A stretch of 64,000 bases of DNA from Flavobacterium cutihirudinis (GCF_003385895.1 NZ_QRDQ01000008.1:186001-250000); one strand, 5' to 3'. Positions 1 to 9,681 are shown, numbered from the stretch's first letter. Notes: generated by a model not told the origin, from the sequence alone. Translations and numbers: made by a program.

Positions 1-384
1 AGCATCGATTCCGTAGTACATCAAATCACCAGGATTTTCAACTATCATCCCTCTACCATCGTGACCAGGAGCAGTTGGATCAAATTTAACATATTTGTCA
101 ATTTTATTCACAGATCCCTGTAATCCAACAGAAAATCCAGAACCTACATATCTAGACACACCGATGTAAGATAAAGAAGGAAGAATGTTCCAGTTATCTT
201 TTACATCAAATGGCTGAGAAAAATGCGCCGGAAAAAAGTCAACGTGATCTGGACTTGCACTAGTTCTTGTATCCACAGCATTAACCCCAAAAGAGATCGC
301 CCATGGATTGTTACTGTCTTGCGCGTGAGAAGTTAAACCCATCGCCATCAATACAGCAACTAAAAGTTTGTTAAGATGTTTCAT
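1..384 (-). CDS. OmpA-like outer membrane protein, N-terminal part (runs off the window)
   Basis: Reading leftwards from an ATG at 382-384, 128 codons are open to the window edge. The protein starts with a clear signal peptide (MKHLNKLLVAVLMAMGLTSHAQ, cleaved after AQ). An aromatic, glycine-rich stretch follows (NPWAISFGVNAVD, SYIGVSRYVGSGFSVGLQGS) and reads as alternating strands of an outer membrane beta-barrel. The layout resembles the N-terminal barrel of flavobacterial OmpA-family proteins, in which a peptidoglycan-binding OmpA domain follows; that part is outside the window. A very good promoter lies just upstream. The barrel is fairly sure; membership of the OmpA family is inference from the N-terminus only. 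Confidence 0.7.
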   Translation of the reverse strand, partial: MKHLNKLLVAVLMAMGLTSHAQDSNNPWAISFGVNAVDTRTSASPDHVDFFPAHFSQPFDVKDNWNILPSLSYIGVSRYVGSGFSVGLQGSVNKIDKYVKFDPTAPGHDGRGMIVENPGDLMYYGIDA

Positions 385-421
385 ACTTAATTTTTTTAAT
401 TACAATTTAGTTAATTACAAG

Positions 422-452
422 CAAAAGTAACACCAAATTTTTTAAATACAAA
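422..452 (-). promoter_or_regulatory. Bacteroidota-type promoter of the OmpA-like gene
   Basis: On the minus strand a -33 box TTTG (449-452) is followed after 19 bases by a -7 box TACTTTTG (422-429), matching the TTTG-N19-TAnnTTTG consensus. Transcription would start near 415, about 30 bases before the ATG. Confidence 0.75.
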
Positions 453-497
453 ATGAAATGTTAAAAAAAACCTACAAAAATTCGCTGTTTGTGGTAA

Positions 498-1691
498 TTA
501 TATAACTTTTAACATTTTACCGACAACTGTGAAAGCATTTATAGCCTTGTCCAAATGCTCTTGAGTGTGAGCAGCAGAGAGCTGAACTCTAATTCTTGCT
601 TTCTCTTTTGGAACAACAGGGAAAAAGAAACCTATAACATAAATTCCTTGTTTCAAAAGCTCATTTGCCATTGTTTGAGACAACTTTGCATCATACAACA
701 TAACCGGTACTATAGCCGAATCACCATCAATAATATCAAATCCGGCTTTTTTCATTCCTTCTTTAAAATAATTGGTATTCCATTCCAATTTATCACGTAA
801 TGAAGTATCTTTTTCTAAAAGCTCAAAAACCTTAATTGAAGCACCAACAATAGCCGGCGCCAATGAGTTTGAAAACAAATATGGTCTTGAACGCTGACGA
901 AGTAATTCAATTATTTCTTTTTTTGCAGTAGTATAGCCTCCCATTGCTCCACCTAGAGCCTTACCCAATGTACCTGTAATAATATCAACACGTCCCATTA
1001 CGCCTTTTGCTTCAAGCGTACCTTTTCCTGTTGCACCGATAAATCCTGCAGCATGACATTCGTCCACCATAACCATTGCGTCATACTTATCAGCTAAATC
1101 ACATATTTTATCTAAAGGAGCAACCAATCCGTCCATAGAGAAAACACCATCTGTTACAATCAATTTAAAACGAGCTCCTGCTTCATTCGCCTTAATTAAT
1201 TGTTGTTCCAAATCGGCCATGTTATTATTTTCGTAACGATAACGAGCCGCTTTACACAAACGAACTCCATCAATAATTGAAGCATGATTTAAACTATCCG
1301 AAATAATTGCATCATTTTCTCCAAGTAAAGGCTCAAAAACACCTCCATTTGCATCAAATGCTGCTGCATATAAAATAGTATCTTCAGTTCCGTAAAAATC
1401 TGCAATCTTTTTTTCTAAAGTTTTGTGAATATCTTGTGTTCCGCAAATGAAACGCACTGACGACATTCCGAAACCATGTGTATCCATAGTGTCTTTAGCC
1501 GCCTGTACAACTTCCGGATGAGAAGATAAACCTAAATAATTGTTTGCACAAAAGTTCAAAACGCTCTCTCCTGTTGAAATTGTAATTTCAGCACCTTGAG
1601 GAGAAGTAATAATACGTTCCTTCTTAAAAATTCCATTTTCTTCAATTGTCTGCAATTCACTTTGCAGATGCTCTTTAATTTTACCGTACAT
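498..1691 (-). CDS. kbl: Glycine C-acetyltransferase (2-amino-3-ketobutyrate CoA ligase)
   Basis: PLP enzyme of the alpha-oxoamine synthase family. It cleaves 2-amino-3-ketobutyrate with CoA to glycine and acetyl-CoA in threonine breakdown. The 397-residue length is normal. The PLP-binding lysine is K244 in the [10 protein letters not shown] motif, the aspartate that contacts the pyridine nitrogen is D210 in [10 protein letters not shown], and H136 in [12 protein letters not shown] is the usual stacking histidine. The partner threonine dehydrogenase (tdh) is not adjacent. The RecB-like gene ends 81 bases upstream on the same strand, so co-transcription is possible. BioF and serine palmitoyltransferase are close relatives, but the N-terminal [13 protein letters not shown] segment and overall fit favour Kbl. 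Confidence 0.93.
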   Translation of the reverse strand: MYGKIKEHLQSELQTIEENGIFKKERIITSPQGAEITISTGESVLNFCANNYLGLSSHPEVVQAAKDTMDTHGFGMSSVRFICGTQDIHKTLEKKIADFYGTEDTILYAAAFDANGGVFEPLLGENDAIISDSLNHASIIDGVRLCKAARYRYENNNMADLEQQLIKANEAGARFKLIVTDGVFSMDGLVAPLDKICDLADKYDAMVMVDECHAAGFIGATGKGTLEAKGVMGRVDIITGTLGKALGGAMGGYTTAKKEIIELLRQRSRPYLFSNSLAPAIVGASIKVFELLEKDTSLRDKLEWNTNYFKEGMKKAGFDIIDGDSAIVPVMLYDAKLSQTMANELLKQGIYVIGFFFPVVPKEKARIRVQLSAAHTQEHLDKAINAFTVVGKMLKVI

Positions 1692-1772
1692 TTCTATCTA
1701 TTTAAAACGTTAAAAATTAACAACTTAACCACCAATTAAGCCATATAAACCTTTAACATCTGATTAATTTTT

Positions 1773-4700
1773 TCACAAATTTACTACATCGATTTCGGTT
1801 CCAATGTATACCAAAGCTTTTTTTAACACTTCGTAACCTAACTCTTCAATTGCCATTTGATATTCCCTAACCTGATTCGCATACTTTGAATTAACCGCTC
1901 CAGTTTTATAGTCCAACAGATATGCTTTTTTATCTTCAGTCAACACAATTCTGTCCGGTTTTAAGATCTTACCATCTTTTTGAATAATGGTCTGCTCATT
2001 CAAAATCCTGTTTTTTCCTTCAAAACAAACATACAATTCGGGATGACTTACAATTTCCTGAAGCGTTTTTAAAACCTGACTAACCTGATCACTTTTAATC
2101 AAACCTTCTTCAAGAGCTTTCGTTATTGCCAGATCGACATCTGATTTATCTTTCACAAAAGCCAAAATCTCGTGCACTATATTCCCATATGAAATTGCTT
2201 CTTGTTGGTGCGTACCCCACATCAAAGCTTCACGTTGCGCAATTTTTATATTTTTAGGATCTAAAACATCCGAAACTAGTGGAATTACTTTTACCAAATC
2301 AACAGATTTGACCGATTCTGATAATTTTATTTTATTCCCAAATTCATACTCCAGTTTTTCTGAATCATAAATTCCTAAATGAATCAAATATTTAATAAAA
2401 AAAGAAGCCATATTATGCGGAAACGTTCCATCTTTTCTCTCGTTTAAGGATTGAGAAATCACATACAACTGCTCTTCGGCACGGGTTAGTGCGACATATA
2501 AAACATTTATATTATCCAACAATTCTTCTTGCTTTTTTAAACTAAAAACAGCCGAAGCACTTTCTCCAAAACCTTCAACGGCACTACTATTATCTACCAA
2601 AACTTTGGGAACACCTAAGTCAATATCTTCAGCATCGAGCCATAATTTATCTTTTGGTTTCCTGATATAATCTTCTTCGGCAAAAGGCATTATCACAACC
2701 GGAAACTCCAAACCTTTTGACTTATGAATCGTCATAATCCGAACTGCATTATTTCCTTCCGGAGACGGAATACTGAATTTTTCACCATTCTTATCCCAAT
2801 AAACTAAAAAATCAGCTATACCGGCCTGATAACGAATATCTCTTTCTAGAACAATATCAAGAAAAAACTGAACATACGCATTCCCTTCCGCTAAAGGAAT
2901 AAATTTTGAAATGATTATTTCTACCGCCTCATATAAAGATTTTTTTCTGACATCTTCAAAAGAAAGCGAAACATCAAAAGTTAAAAGCCATTTTTCGAAA
3001 TCACGCTCATTTTTCTCCGACATTCCTAAAGCAGTGAAATCATGAATCGGAACTTCTATTTCCAAATTTTTAGCTAAAAAATGCAGAAAGTTAGCTTTCG
3101 ACTCTAAGTCGGCGCTATTATTTAAATACTTAAGCAAATGAATAATCAAACGAACTTCTGTCGCATTTTGAATCATCAGCGTTTCTGATGACAAAAGCGG
3201 AATATTTTGCTCCGTCAAATAATTTGCAATTACAATTCCCTGATCTCTTTTGCGTGTCAGCACAACAATGTCTTTATATTCAAAACCCTGACGAACTACA
3301 TCCTGAATTGTTTTTAACGTTGCCAATACATACAAATCTGATTTTTCAGCCGCATCTTCTTCATCGGCAAAATCATTTTTTTCAATTATTGGCAGAAAAC
3401 TAAGATTTACATAACCTCCTTTTTTTGAATTTGTATTTTGAAAACTATGATTTTCATACAAATCTTTATAATCCTCGTTTGAAAACTCACAGGAAATCAA
3501 CTTAAAAAAAGCATTATTAAAATCAATTACCTCACTATAACTTCGATAATTTGTATTTAAATGTTCCAGCTTTTTATCCGGATTATTAAACGGATTAACA
3601 TCTTTACTTAGCTCGATAAATTGTTCTGCTTTTCCTCCGCGCCAGCGATAAATAGACTGTTTTGGATCGCCAACAATCATCAATGTCCCTTTATTCCCTA
3701 AATCATCTAAACCTGAAAGAGAATTATCTATCAGCGGAATAAGATTTTGCCATTGCATCTCAGAAGTATCCTGAAATTCATCAATAAAGAAATGACGATA
3801 TCGTTCACCTAAACGTTCATAAATAAAAGGCGCAGGCTGATTTTGAATTTCGCGATGAATTATAGCATTGAATTCAGATATGGACAAAATATTTTGCTCA
3901 GACTGAATTTTGTCCAACTCATTACTAATCGTATTTAGCAATGAAAGTGGCGTTATATTTTTAAGAAAAGCATTGTAGAAATCTCTTTTTTCGAAATTCT
4001 TATAAACCTTTTCCAAAATTTGAAGTAATTCCGGAATTATATTTTCGATTACAGCTCTGTCTTTAGCCGTTTTATTAATCGCAATATCATCAAACTCATG
4101 AAAAGTTTTATTTCTTGGATTGAATTTACCATCGCGAATACTTTCTAAATGATTTGGAAAAGTACCTCGGGAAAACGATTTTAAATCGATCCCGTTTTTA
4201 TCAATCAACAAAAGCGCTTCATTTGCCCATGCCGCATTTTGACTTTCCAATTCCTTGCAAAGCACCAGCATTTTCTTTTTAATCTCGATAAATTCTGCAA
4301 TAGATTTATCATGAAAATGCGAAATCTCGTTTCTATTATTTTCATTTAGAACTAACCGTCCGGTTTCCAAAATTTCACGAGAAACATCCCAACTTTTATC
4401 ATCGTCAGTTTTTTCCATCGTGAAATCAATCAAGAGATTGGTCAAAGTCTCATCCTGACCCGCTTGTGCAATTATCGCATCAACAGCTTCAATCAATAAA
4501 TTCTCAGTATCCAAAGTGACTTCAAAAGTCATCGGAAGATTTAAATCGTGTGCAAATGCCCTGATTACTTTGTGCGTAAATTTATCAATTGTCGAAATAT
4601 CAAAAGCAGCATAATTATGAATTAAATGCTTAATAATACTTTGCGATTTGAATTTTATTTTAATGATTGAAAGCCCGGTATCCCTAGACAAATCTTCCAT

Positions 4701-4931
4701 TAAAGCAATTGCTTTTGCAGAAGGTTCATCTTTCGCAAATTCAGAAAGACTTCCAACAATACGGCCTTTCATTTCATGAACTGCCTTATTTGTAAAAGTT
4801 ATCGCAAGAATATTTCGATATGCATCGTTTTTAGGCGAAGAGAGAATAATTTTAAGATATTCTTTAACCAAAGTATAAGTCTTTCCAGAGCCTGCTGAAG
4901 CATCATAAATAGAGAAAGACGGACTTTGCAT
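1773..4931 (-). CDS. RecB/AddA-like UvrD-family helicase-nuclease
   Basis: A 1052-residue superfamily 1 DNA helicase with a C-terminal nuclease, expected to process double-strand breaks. Walker A is ASAGSGKT at residues 11-18, right at the N-terminus. The Walker B region is FIDEFQDTSEMQW near residue 385, followed by VGDPKQSIYRWRGG. Later helicase motifs include MTIHKSKGLEFPVVI and LYVALTRAEEQLY. Near the C-terminus, KPDRI (about 990) and LLDYKTG (about 1007-1011) form a PD-(D/E)XK nuclease motif. These proteins normally work with an AddB/RecC-like partner, which is not in this window. The true family (AddA, RecB or a Bacteroidota variant) is not resolved by eye. The start fits because Walker A follows at once. 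Confidence 0.88.
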   Translation of the reverse strand: MQSPSFSIYDASAGSGKTYTLVKEYLKIILSSPKNDAYRNILAITFTNKAVHEMKGRIVGSLSEFAKDEPSAKAIALMEDLSRDTGLSIIKIKFKSQSIIKHLIHNYAAFDISTIDKFTHKVIRAFAHDLNLPMTFEVTLDTENLLIEAVDAIIAQAGQDETLTNLLIDFTMEKTDDDKSWDVSREILETGRLVLNENNRNEISHFHDKSIAEFIEIKKKMLVLCKELESQNAAWANEALLLIDKNGIDLKSFSRGTFPNHLESIRDGKFNPRNKTFHEFDDIAINKTAKDRAVIENIIPELLQILEKVYKNFEKRDFYNAFLKNITPLSLLNTISNELDKIQSEQNILSISEFNAIIHREIQNQPAPFIYERLGERYRHFFIDEFQDTSEMQWQNLIPLIDNSLSGLDDLGNKGTLMIVGDPKQSIYRWRGGKAEQFIELSKDVNPFNNPDKKLEHLNTNYRSYSEVIDFNNAFFKLISCEFSNEDYKDLYENHSFQNTNSKKGGYVNLSFLPIIEKNDFADEEDAAEKSDLYVLATLKTIQDVVRQGFEYKDIVVLTRKRDQGIVIANYLTEQNIPLLSSETLMIQNATEVRLIIHLLKYLNNSADLESKANFLHFLAKNLEIEVPIHDFTALGMSEKNERDFEKWLLTFDVSLSFEDVRKKSLYEAVEIIISKFIPLAEGNAYVQFFLDIVLERDIRYQAGIADFLVYWDKNGEKFSIPSPEGNNAVRIMTIHKSKGLEFPVVIMPFAEEDYIRKPKDKLWLDAEDIDLGVPKVLVDNSSAVEGFGESASAVFSLKKQEELLDNINVLYVALTRAEEQLYVISQSLNERKDGTFPHNMASFFIKYLIHLGIYDSEKLEYEFGNKIKLSESVKSVDLVKVIPLVSDVLDPKNIKIAQREALMWGTHQQEAISYGNIVHEILAFVKDKSDVDLAITKALEEGLIKSDQVSQVLKTLQEIVSHPELYVCFEGKNRILNEQTIIQKDGKILKPDRIVLTEDKKAYLLDYKTGAVNSKYANQVREYQMAIEELGYEVLKKALVYIGTEIDVVNL

Positions 4932-4988
4932 AAGTTTAGTTTTGGTCTTGTAAAAATAGGATATAAAATATTAAATCCCAATAATGAA

Positions 4989-5047
4989 AAATTCCAAATT
5001 CCAACATCTGATACTTAATCTCATACAGCTTTTGGAATTTGGAATTT
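4989..5047. repeat. Inverted repeat, GGAATTT word family
   Basis: AAATTCCAAATTCCAA (4989-5004) is the exact reverse complement of TTGGAATTTGGAATTT (5032-5047), separated by 27 bases. It fills the gap between lspA and the RecB-like gene. The same word occurs near 15521, 26071 and 30845. Confidence 0.8.
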
Positions 5048-5074
5048 CATGTTTTTTTTAAAAAAATTAAAATT

Positions 5075-5671
5075 TTAATGTTTCGGGAAAGCTCTCTTAT
5101 TGAAAACAAGTAAAATTCCAACTCCGGTAGAAATTGCTACATCAGCAACATTGAAGATAGCATTAAAGAAGGCAAAATGTTTACCTCCAAAAATAGGCAA
5201 CCAAGTTGGTAAATTACCTTCCCATATTGGAAAATAAAACATATCAACTACTAAACCATGAAACCATGTTCCGTAAGGTTCCGGCGAAAATAGTGTTGCT
5301 AAGTTATGCGTACTGTCATCAAAAATAACTCCGTAAAAAACAGAATCTATAATATTACCGGCAGCTCCTGCAAAGATTAAAGCAATTGCAACGACCAAAT
5401 AAGTAGAATGACGTTTTTTAATAGCGTCTGAAAGCCACCAGCCAATTCCGAAAACAGCAAATATTCTAAAAACTGTCAGAATTAATTTCCCGTATTCCCC
5501 AGGAATTTTAGTTCCCCAAGCCATTCCTTCATTCTCTATAAAATGAATTCGAAACCAATCAAAAAAAACAACTTCTTCACCAAGAATGAAATTTGTTTTC
5601 ACATAAATTTTTGACAGCTGATCGACAATTAAAACTAAAAATATAAGGAAATACGCTTTTCGTAATGACAT
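5075..5671 (-). CDS. lspA: Lipoprotein signal peptidase (signal peptidase II)
   Basis: Inner-membrane aspartyl protease that removes the signal peptide from lipidated prolipoproteins. Four hydrophobic segments are visible (about 5-22, 65-82, 90-108, 168-190). The catalytic aspartates are most likely D143 in GLVVDMFYF and D177 in FNVADVAIS, with the conserved GNIID block just before. At 198 residues it is longer than the E. coli enzyme, with an extra loop (about 118-138 and 148-165) as is common in Bacteroidota. It has its own -7 box and is separated from the upstream traR-like/ileS genes by a terminator. Its many substrates are represented here by several lipobox proteins. Confidence 0.95.
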   Translation of the reverse strand: MSLRKAYFLIFLVLIVDQLSKIYVKTNFILGEEVVFFDWFRIHFIENEGMAWGTKIPGEYGKLILTVFRIFAVFGIGWWLSDAIKKRHSTYLVVAIALIFAGAAGNIIDSVFYGVIFDDSTHNLATLFSPEPYGTWFHGLVVDMFYFPIWEGNLPTWLPIFGGKHFAFFNAIFNVADVAISTGVGILLVFNKRAFPKH

Positions 5672-5690
5672 TTTATAAAATTTTGATGCG

Positions 5691-5698
5691 CAAAAATA
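5691..5698 (-). promoter_or_regulatory. -7 box of the lspA promoter
   Basis: On the minus strand this reads TATTTTTG, a full match to TAnnTTTG, 20 bases before the lspA ATG. No well-spaced -33 TTTG was found. Confidence 0.55.
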
Positions 5699-5845
5699 AC
5701 TAATTAAATCAAAAAAGCACTTTTTAAATAACGTTAATTGTTTCGTAATAAATCGAAATCAAACTGATTCCTTTTTTGCGAGTGTCGGAAATGCTTTTTC
5801 CGCAATGCGATTTACCCAAATTAAAACTTGAGATCCTATTTAAAC

Positions 5846-5878
5846 AAAAAAACGCTCCAAAAATGGAGCGTTTTTTTT
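5846..5878 (-). terminator. Terminator after the traR/dksA-like gene
   Basis: AACGCTCCA pairs with TGGAGCGTT around a 5-base loop, with A/T runs on both sides. It lies 15 bases beyond the stop of the minus-strand gene and separates it from lspA. Confidence 0.85.
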
Positions 5879-5892
5879 ATGATAATTATGTA

Positions 5893-6273
5893 TTATCTCT
5901 GCAAGTTTTTAGCCTCGATACTCATTGTTGCATGAGGAACAATTTTAAGCCTTTCTTTGCTGATTAATTTACCTGTTACTTTGCAAATACCATATGTTTT
6001 GTTTTCAACACGGAAAAGCGCGTTTTTCAAATCACGAATAAACTTCTCTTGTCTGATGGCCAACTGAGAGTTCGCCTCTTTAGACATTGTTTCACTTCCT
6101 TCTTCAAAAGCTTTAAAAGTTGGAGAAGTATCGTCTGTTCCGTTATTCAAATCGTTCATATAGGCACTTTTGATCAAATCAAGATCTTCCTGTGCTTTTT
6201 TAATTTTTGCCTGGATTATTTCTTTGAACTCTGCTAAATCTGCGTCAGAGTATCTTGTAATTTCATCTATCAT
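5893..6273 (-). CDS. TraR/DksA-family protein with a degenerate zinc finger
   Basis: 126 residues with the DksA/TraR layout: an N-terminal alpha-helical coiled-coil (about 10-85) and a C-terminal globular tail YGICKVTGKLISKERLKIVPHATMSIEAK. Relatives bind in the RNA polymerase secondary channel and alter transcription initiation, often with ppGpp. The usual four zinc cysteines are mostly gone: only C97 remains, with T100, S118 and A121 at the other three positions. The fold is therefore probably held without zinc, as in other Cys-poor DksA proteins. It follows ileS by 6 bases and is almost surely co-transcribed with it. Family assignment is solid; the exact role here is inference. Confidence 0.85.
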   Translation of the reverse strand: MIDEITRYSDADLAEFKEIIQAKIKKAQEDLDLIKSAYMNDLNNGTDDTSPTFKAFEEGSETMSKEANSQLAIRQEKFIRDLKNALFRVENKTYGICKVTGKLISKERLKIVPHATMSIEAKNLQR

Positions 6274-6279
6274 TTTATA

Positions 6280-9200
6280 TTATTTTGAAATTAATATCAT
6301 TGTTTTAATATCATCAAATTCAATTTCTGTGCCGTTTTCTAAAACATCCACAAAAACCAAATCATCTGTTAGTGTCTCAGACTTAATATAGTCTTCATTT
6401 TTTGAAACAGCATTTTCTAAAATACCATCTCTTTTAATTTGTACCTTAATCTTATCTGTTACTTCAAATCCAGAATCTTTACGGATATTCTGAATTCTGT
6501 TCACCAATTCTCTCGCGATACCTTCATTTTTTAATTCCTCAGAAATTGTAATGTCAAGCGCAACTGTAATTCCATTTGAATTTGCAACCAGCCAACCTTC
6601 AATATCCTGAGATGTTATTTCGACGTCTTCTAATGATAAAGTTACATTATTTCCAGAAATAACAATATCTAGCGTTCCTTGCTTGTCCAGCTGATTGATT
6701 TGCTCTGCCGTAAAAGCTTGTATTTCCTTAGAAATCAAACCCATATCTTTTCCGAAACGTGGCCCAAGTGCTTTAAAATTAGGTTTAATTTGTTTCACCA
6801 AAATACCTGAAGCATCGTCTAAAAGCTCGATTTCTTTTACGTTTACTTCAGCTTTTACTAGGTCAGAAATTGCCTCAATTTCAGCTCTCTGACTCTCGTC
6901 AAGTACCGGAATCATTACCTTTTGCAGAGGTTGACGCACTTTGATCATTTCCTTTTTTCTAAGTGATAAAACCAAAGATGAGATGGTTTGCGCCTTCTGC
7001 ATTTTGCTTTCTAACGTTTTATTAACAAAGTTTTCGACAAATTTTGGGAATTCAGCCAAGTGAACACTAGCAAAATCCTCGGTTCCCGTCGAAGCGGTCA
7101 AATCTCTGTACAATTTATCCATGAAAAAAGGAGCGACCGGAGCGCTTAATTTGCTTATCGTTAATAAACAAGTATAAAGCGTTTGGTAAGCTGCAATTTT
7201 ATCATGAGCATATTCACCTTTCCAGAAACGACGACGGCATAAACGAACATACCAGTTACTTAAGTTTTCCTGAACGAATTCAGAAATAGCTCTTGTCGCT
7301 TTTGTTGGCTCATAATCTTCATAACATTCGTCAACAAATTTCACTAAAGTATTCAACTCAGAAATAATCCATTGGTCGATTTCTGGTCTTTCGTTTAACG
7401 GAATTTCTGCTTCAGCATATTTAAATCCGTCGATGTTAGCATATAACGAAAAGAAAGAGTATGTGTTATATAAAGTTCCGAAGAATTTACGGCGAACCTC
7501 AGCAATTCCTTCAAGGTCAAACTTCAAGTTATCCCACGGATTTGCATTCATAATCATGTACCAACGTGTGGCATCAGGACCGTATTCTTCAATGGTTTTA
7601 AACGGGTCTATCGTATTTCCTTTACTCTTAGACATTTTAATTCCATTCTTATCTAAAACCAAACCGTTTGAAACAACGTTTTTATACGCTACTTTATCAA
7701 AAACCAAAGTTCCGATTGCGTGTAATGTATAAAACCATCCACGTGTTTGATCTACTCCTTCTGCGATGAAATTCGCAGGAAAATCTTTATTTCCATCGAT
7801 TTTATCTTGATTTTCAAAAGGGTAATGCCATTGTGCATAAGGCATTGCTCCAGAATCAAACCAAACGTCGATCAAATCGCTTTCGCGTTTCATTGGCTGG
7901 CCTGAAGCCGAAACCAACGTAATTTGATCCACTACATTTTTGTGCAAATCAATTAAATCATAATTTGATTCAGACATATTTCCGATTTCGAAACCTTTAA
8001 ACGGATTTTCTTTTTGAAAACCTGCTTCGATAGATTTCTCGATCGCATTGTATAATTCTTCAACAGAACCAATAAGAACTTCTTCTTTTTTATCTTCAGT
8101 TCTCCAAATTGGCAACGGAATTCCCCAATATCTAGAACGAGATAAGTTCCAGTCGTTGGCATTTTTAAGCCAGTTTCCAAAACGTCCTTCACCAGTAGAT
8201 TTAGGTTTCCAATTGATAGTTTCGTTCAGATCGAACATTCTATCTTTTACATCGGTTACTTTGATGAACCATGAATCTAGGGGATAATATAATAACGGCT
8301 CGTCAGTTCTCCAACTGTGTGGATAACTGTGCACGTATTTTTCAACTTTAAATGCTTTGTTTTCTTCTTTTAAACGAATTGCGATTTCAACATCTACAGA
8401 TTTCTCCGGAGCTTGTCCTGCATCATAATATTCGTTTTTAACATATTTACCAGCAAGTTCACCAACATGAGAAGTGAATTTTCCTTGTAAATCTACTAAC
8501 GGAACTGCATTTCCTTCTTCATCCAAAACCAACATTGGTGGAACTTCAGGCTTTGCTTCTTTTGCTACTTTAGCATCATCTGCTCCAAAAGTCGGCGCTG
8601 TATGCACAACTCCGGTTCCATCTTCTGTTGTAACGAAATCTCCAGAAATTACTCTAAATGCATTTTCAGCATTTTGATATGGCAATACGTAAGGCAATAA
8701 TTGTTCGTAACGGATTTCTACTAAATCGGCTCCTTTTGCTTCAGTTAAGATTTTGTATGGAAGTTTTTTATCTCCATTTTTAACATTGTCAAAATCAGTA
8801 TCATCTTCACTTAAGAAAAATCCTTTTCCGAATTGTTTTCCAACTAAGTTTTTAGCCAAAACAACATTAATTGGCTCAAAAGTATATTGATTGAATGTTT
8901 TAACTAAAACATAATCGATTTTTGGTCCAACTGTCAAAGCTGTATTCGACGGAAGTGTCCAAGGCGTTGTCGTCCAAGCTAAAATGTGAATATCTCCAAA
9001 ACCTTGTAAAAAGCTTGGAAGCGTTTCCGGCAAAGTTTTGAATTGCGCTACGATTGTAGTATCTGTAACATCACGATAAGCTCCAGGTTGATTTACTTCG
9101 TGAGAAGATAATCCAGTTCCTGCTTTTGGAGAATACGGCTGAATCGTGTATCCTTTGTACAACAAACCTTTATCGTAGATTTGTTTCAAAAGCCACCAAA

Positions 9201-9681
9201 CCGATTCCATATATTTTGGTTTATAAGTCACATACGGATCATCCATATCTACCCAATATCCCATTTTTTCGGTCAAATCATTCCATACGTCGGTATAACG
9301 CATAACGGTTTTTTTACACGCTTCGTTATATTCTTCGATCGAAATCGTTTTGCCAATATCTTCTTTTGTAATTCCTAATTCTTTTTCAGTACCCAATTCT
9401 ACAGGCAAACCGTGAGTATCCCATCCGGCTTTTCTTTTTACCTGAAAACCTTTTTGAGTTTTATATCTGCAAAAAATATCTTTAATCGCACGCGCCATCA
9501 CGTGGTGAATTCCTGGTAATCCGTTTGCTGAAGGTGGACCTTCAAAAAATACGAAAGGCTCAGCACCTTCGCGAGTAGTTACACTCTTTTCAAATATATT
9601 TTCTTTCTTCCAAAAATCAAGAACTTCAGACGCTACCGTTGGCAAGTCAAGTCCTTTGTATTCAGTAAATTTTGTGCTCAT
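6280..9681 (-). CDS. ileS: Isoleucyl-tRNA synthetase, type 2 (IleRS2)
   Basis: Class I synthetase that charges tRNA-Ile in the cytoplasm and edits valine through a CP1 insertion. At 1133 residues, and without the C-terminal zinc cysteines of the common bacterial enzyme, it fits the longer eukaryote-like type 2. The KMSKS loop is intact (NGIKMSKSKGN, K682-S686). The first signature motif, normally HXGH, reads GIHH at residues 57-60 (PPSANGLPGIHHVMAR), with the first and third positions swapped. Anticodon-binding helices occupy roughly 790-950 and a C-terminal extension follows. The downstream traR-like gene is 6 bases away. IleRS2 enzymes are known to tolerate mupirocin. Confidence 0.97.
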   Translation of the reverse strand: MSTKFTEYKGLDLPTVASEVLDFWKKENIFEKSVTTREGAEPFVFFEGPPSANGLPGIHHVMARAIKDIFCRYKTQKGFQVKRKAGWDTHGLPVELGTEKELGITKEDIGKTISIEEYNEACKKTVMRYTDVWNDLTEKMGYWVDMDDPYVTYKPKYMESVWWLLKQIYDKGLLYKGYTIQPYSPKAGTGLSSHEVNQPGAYRDVTDTTIVAQFKTLPETLPSFLQGFGDIHILAWTTTPWTLPSNTALTVGPKIDYVLVKTFNQYTFEPINVVLAKNLVGKQFGKGFFLSEDDTDFDNVKNGDKKLPYKILTEAKGADLVEIRYEQLLPYVLPYQNAENAFRVISGDFVTTEDGTGVVHTAPTFGADDAKVAKEAKPEVPPMLVLDEEGNAVPLVDLQGKFTSHVGELAGKYVKNEYYDAGQAPEKSVDVEIAIRLKEENKAFKVEKYVHSYPHSWRTDEPLLYYPLDSWFIKVTDVKDRMFDLNETINWKPKSTGEGRFGNWLKNANDWNLSRSRYWGIPLPIWRTEDKKEEVLIGSVEELYNAIEKSIEAGFQKENPFKGFEIGNMSESNYDLIDLHKNVVDQITLVSASGQPMKRESDLIDVWFDSGAMPYAQWHYPFENQDKIDGNKDFPANFIAEGVDQTRGWFYTLHAIGTLVFDKVAYKNVVSNGLVLDKNGIKMSKSKGNTIDPFKTIEEYGPDATRWYMIMNANPWDNLKFDLEGIAEVRRKFFGTLYNTYSFFSLYANIDGFKYAEAEIPLNERPEIDQWIISELNTLVKFVDECYEDYEPTKATRAISEFVQENLSNWYVRLCRRRFWKGEYAHDKIAAYQTLYTCLLTISKLSAPVAPFFMDKLYRDLTASTGTEDFASVHLAEFPKFVENFVNKTLESKMQKAQTISSLVLSLRKKEMIKVRQPLQKVMIPVLDESQRAEIEAISDLVKAEVNVKEIELLDDASGILVKQIKPNFKALGPRFGKDMGLISKEIQAFTAEQINQLDKQGTLDIVISGNNVTLSLEDVEITSQDIEGWLVANSNGITVALDITISEELKNEGIARELVNRIQNIRKDSGFEVTDKIKVQIKRDGILENAVSKNEDYIKSETLTDDLVFVDVLENGTEIEFDDIKTMILISK

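Noticed and set aside
3188..3403. 71-codon plus-strand frame inside the RecB-like gene
   Set aside because: It lies wholly inside a well-supported gene on the other strand, without a promoter or family resemblance.
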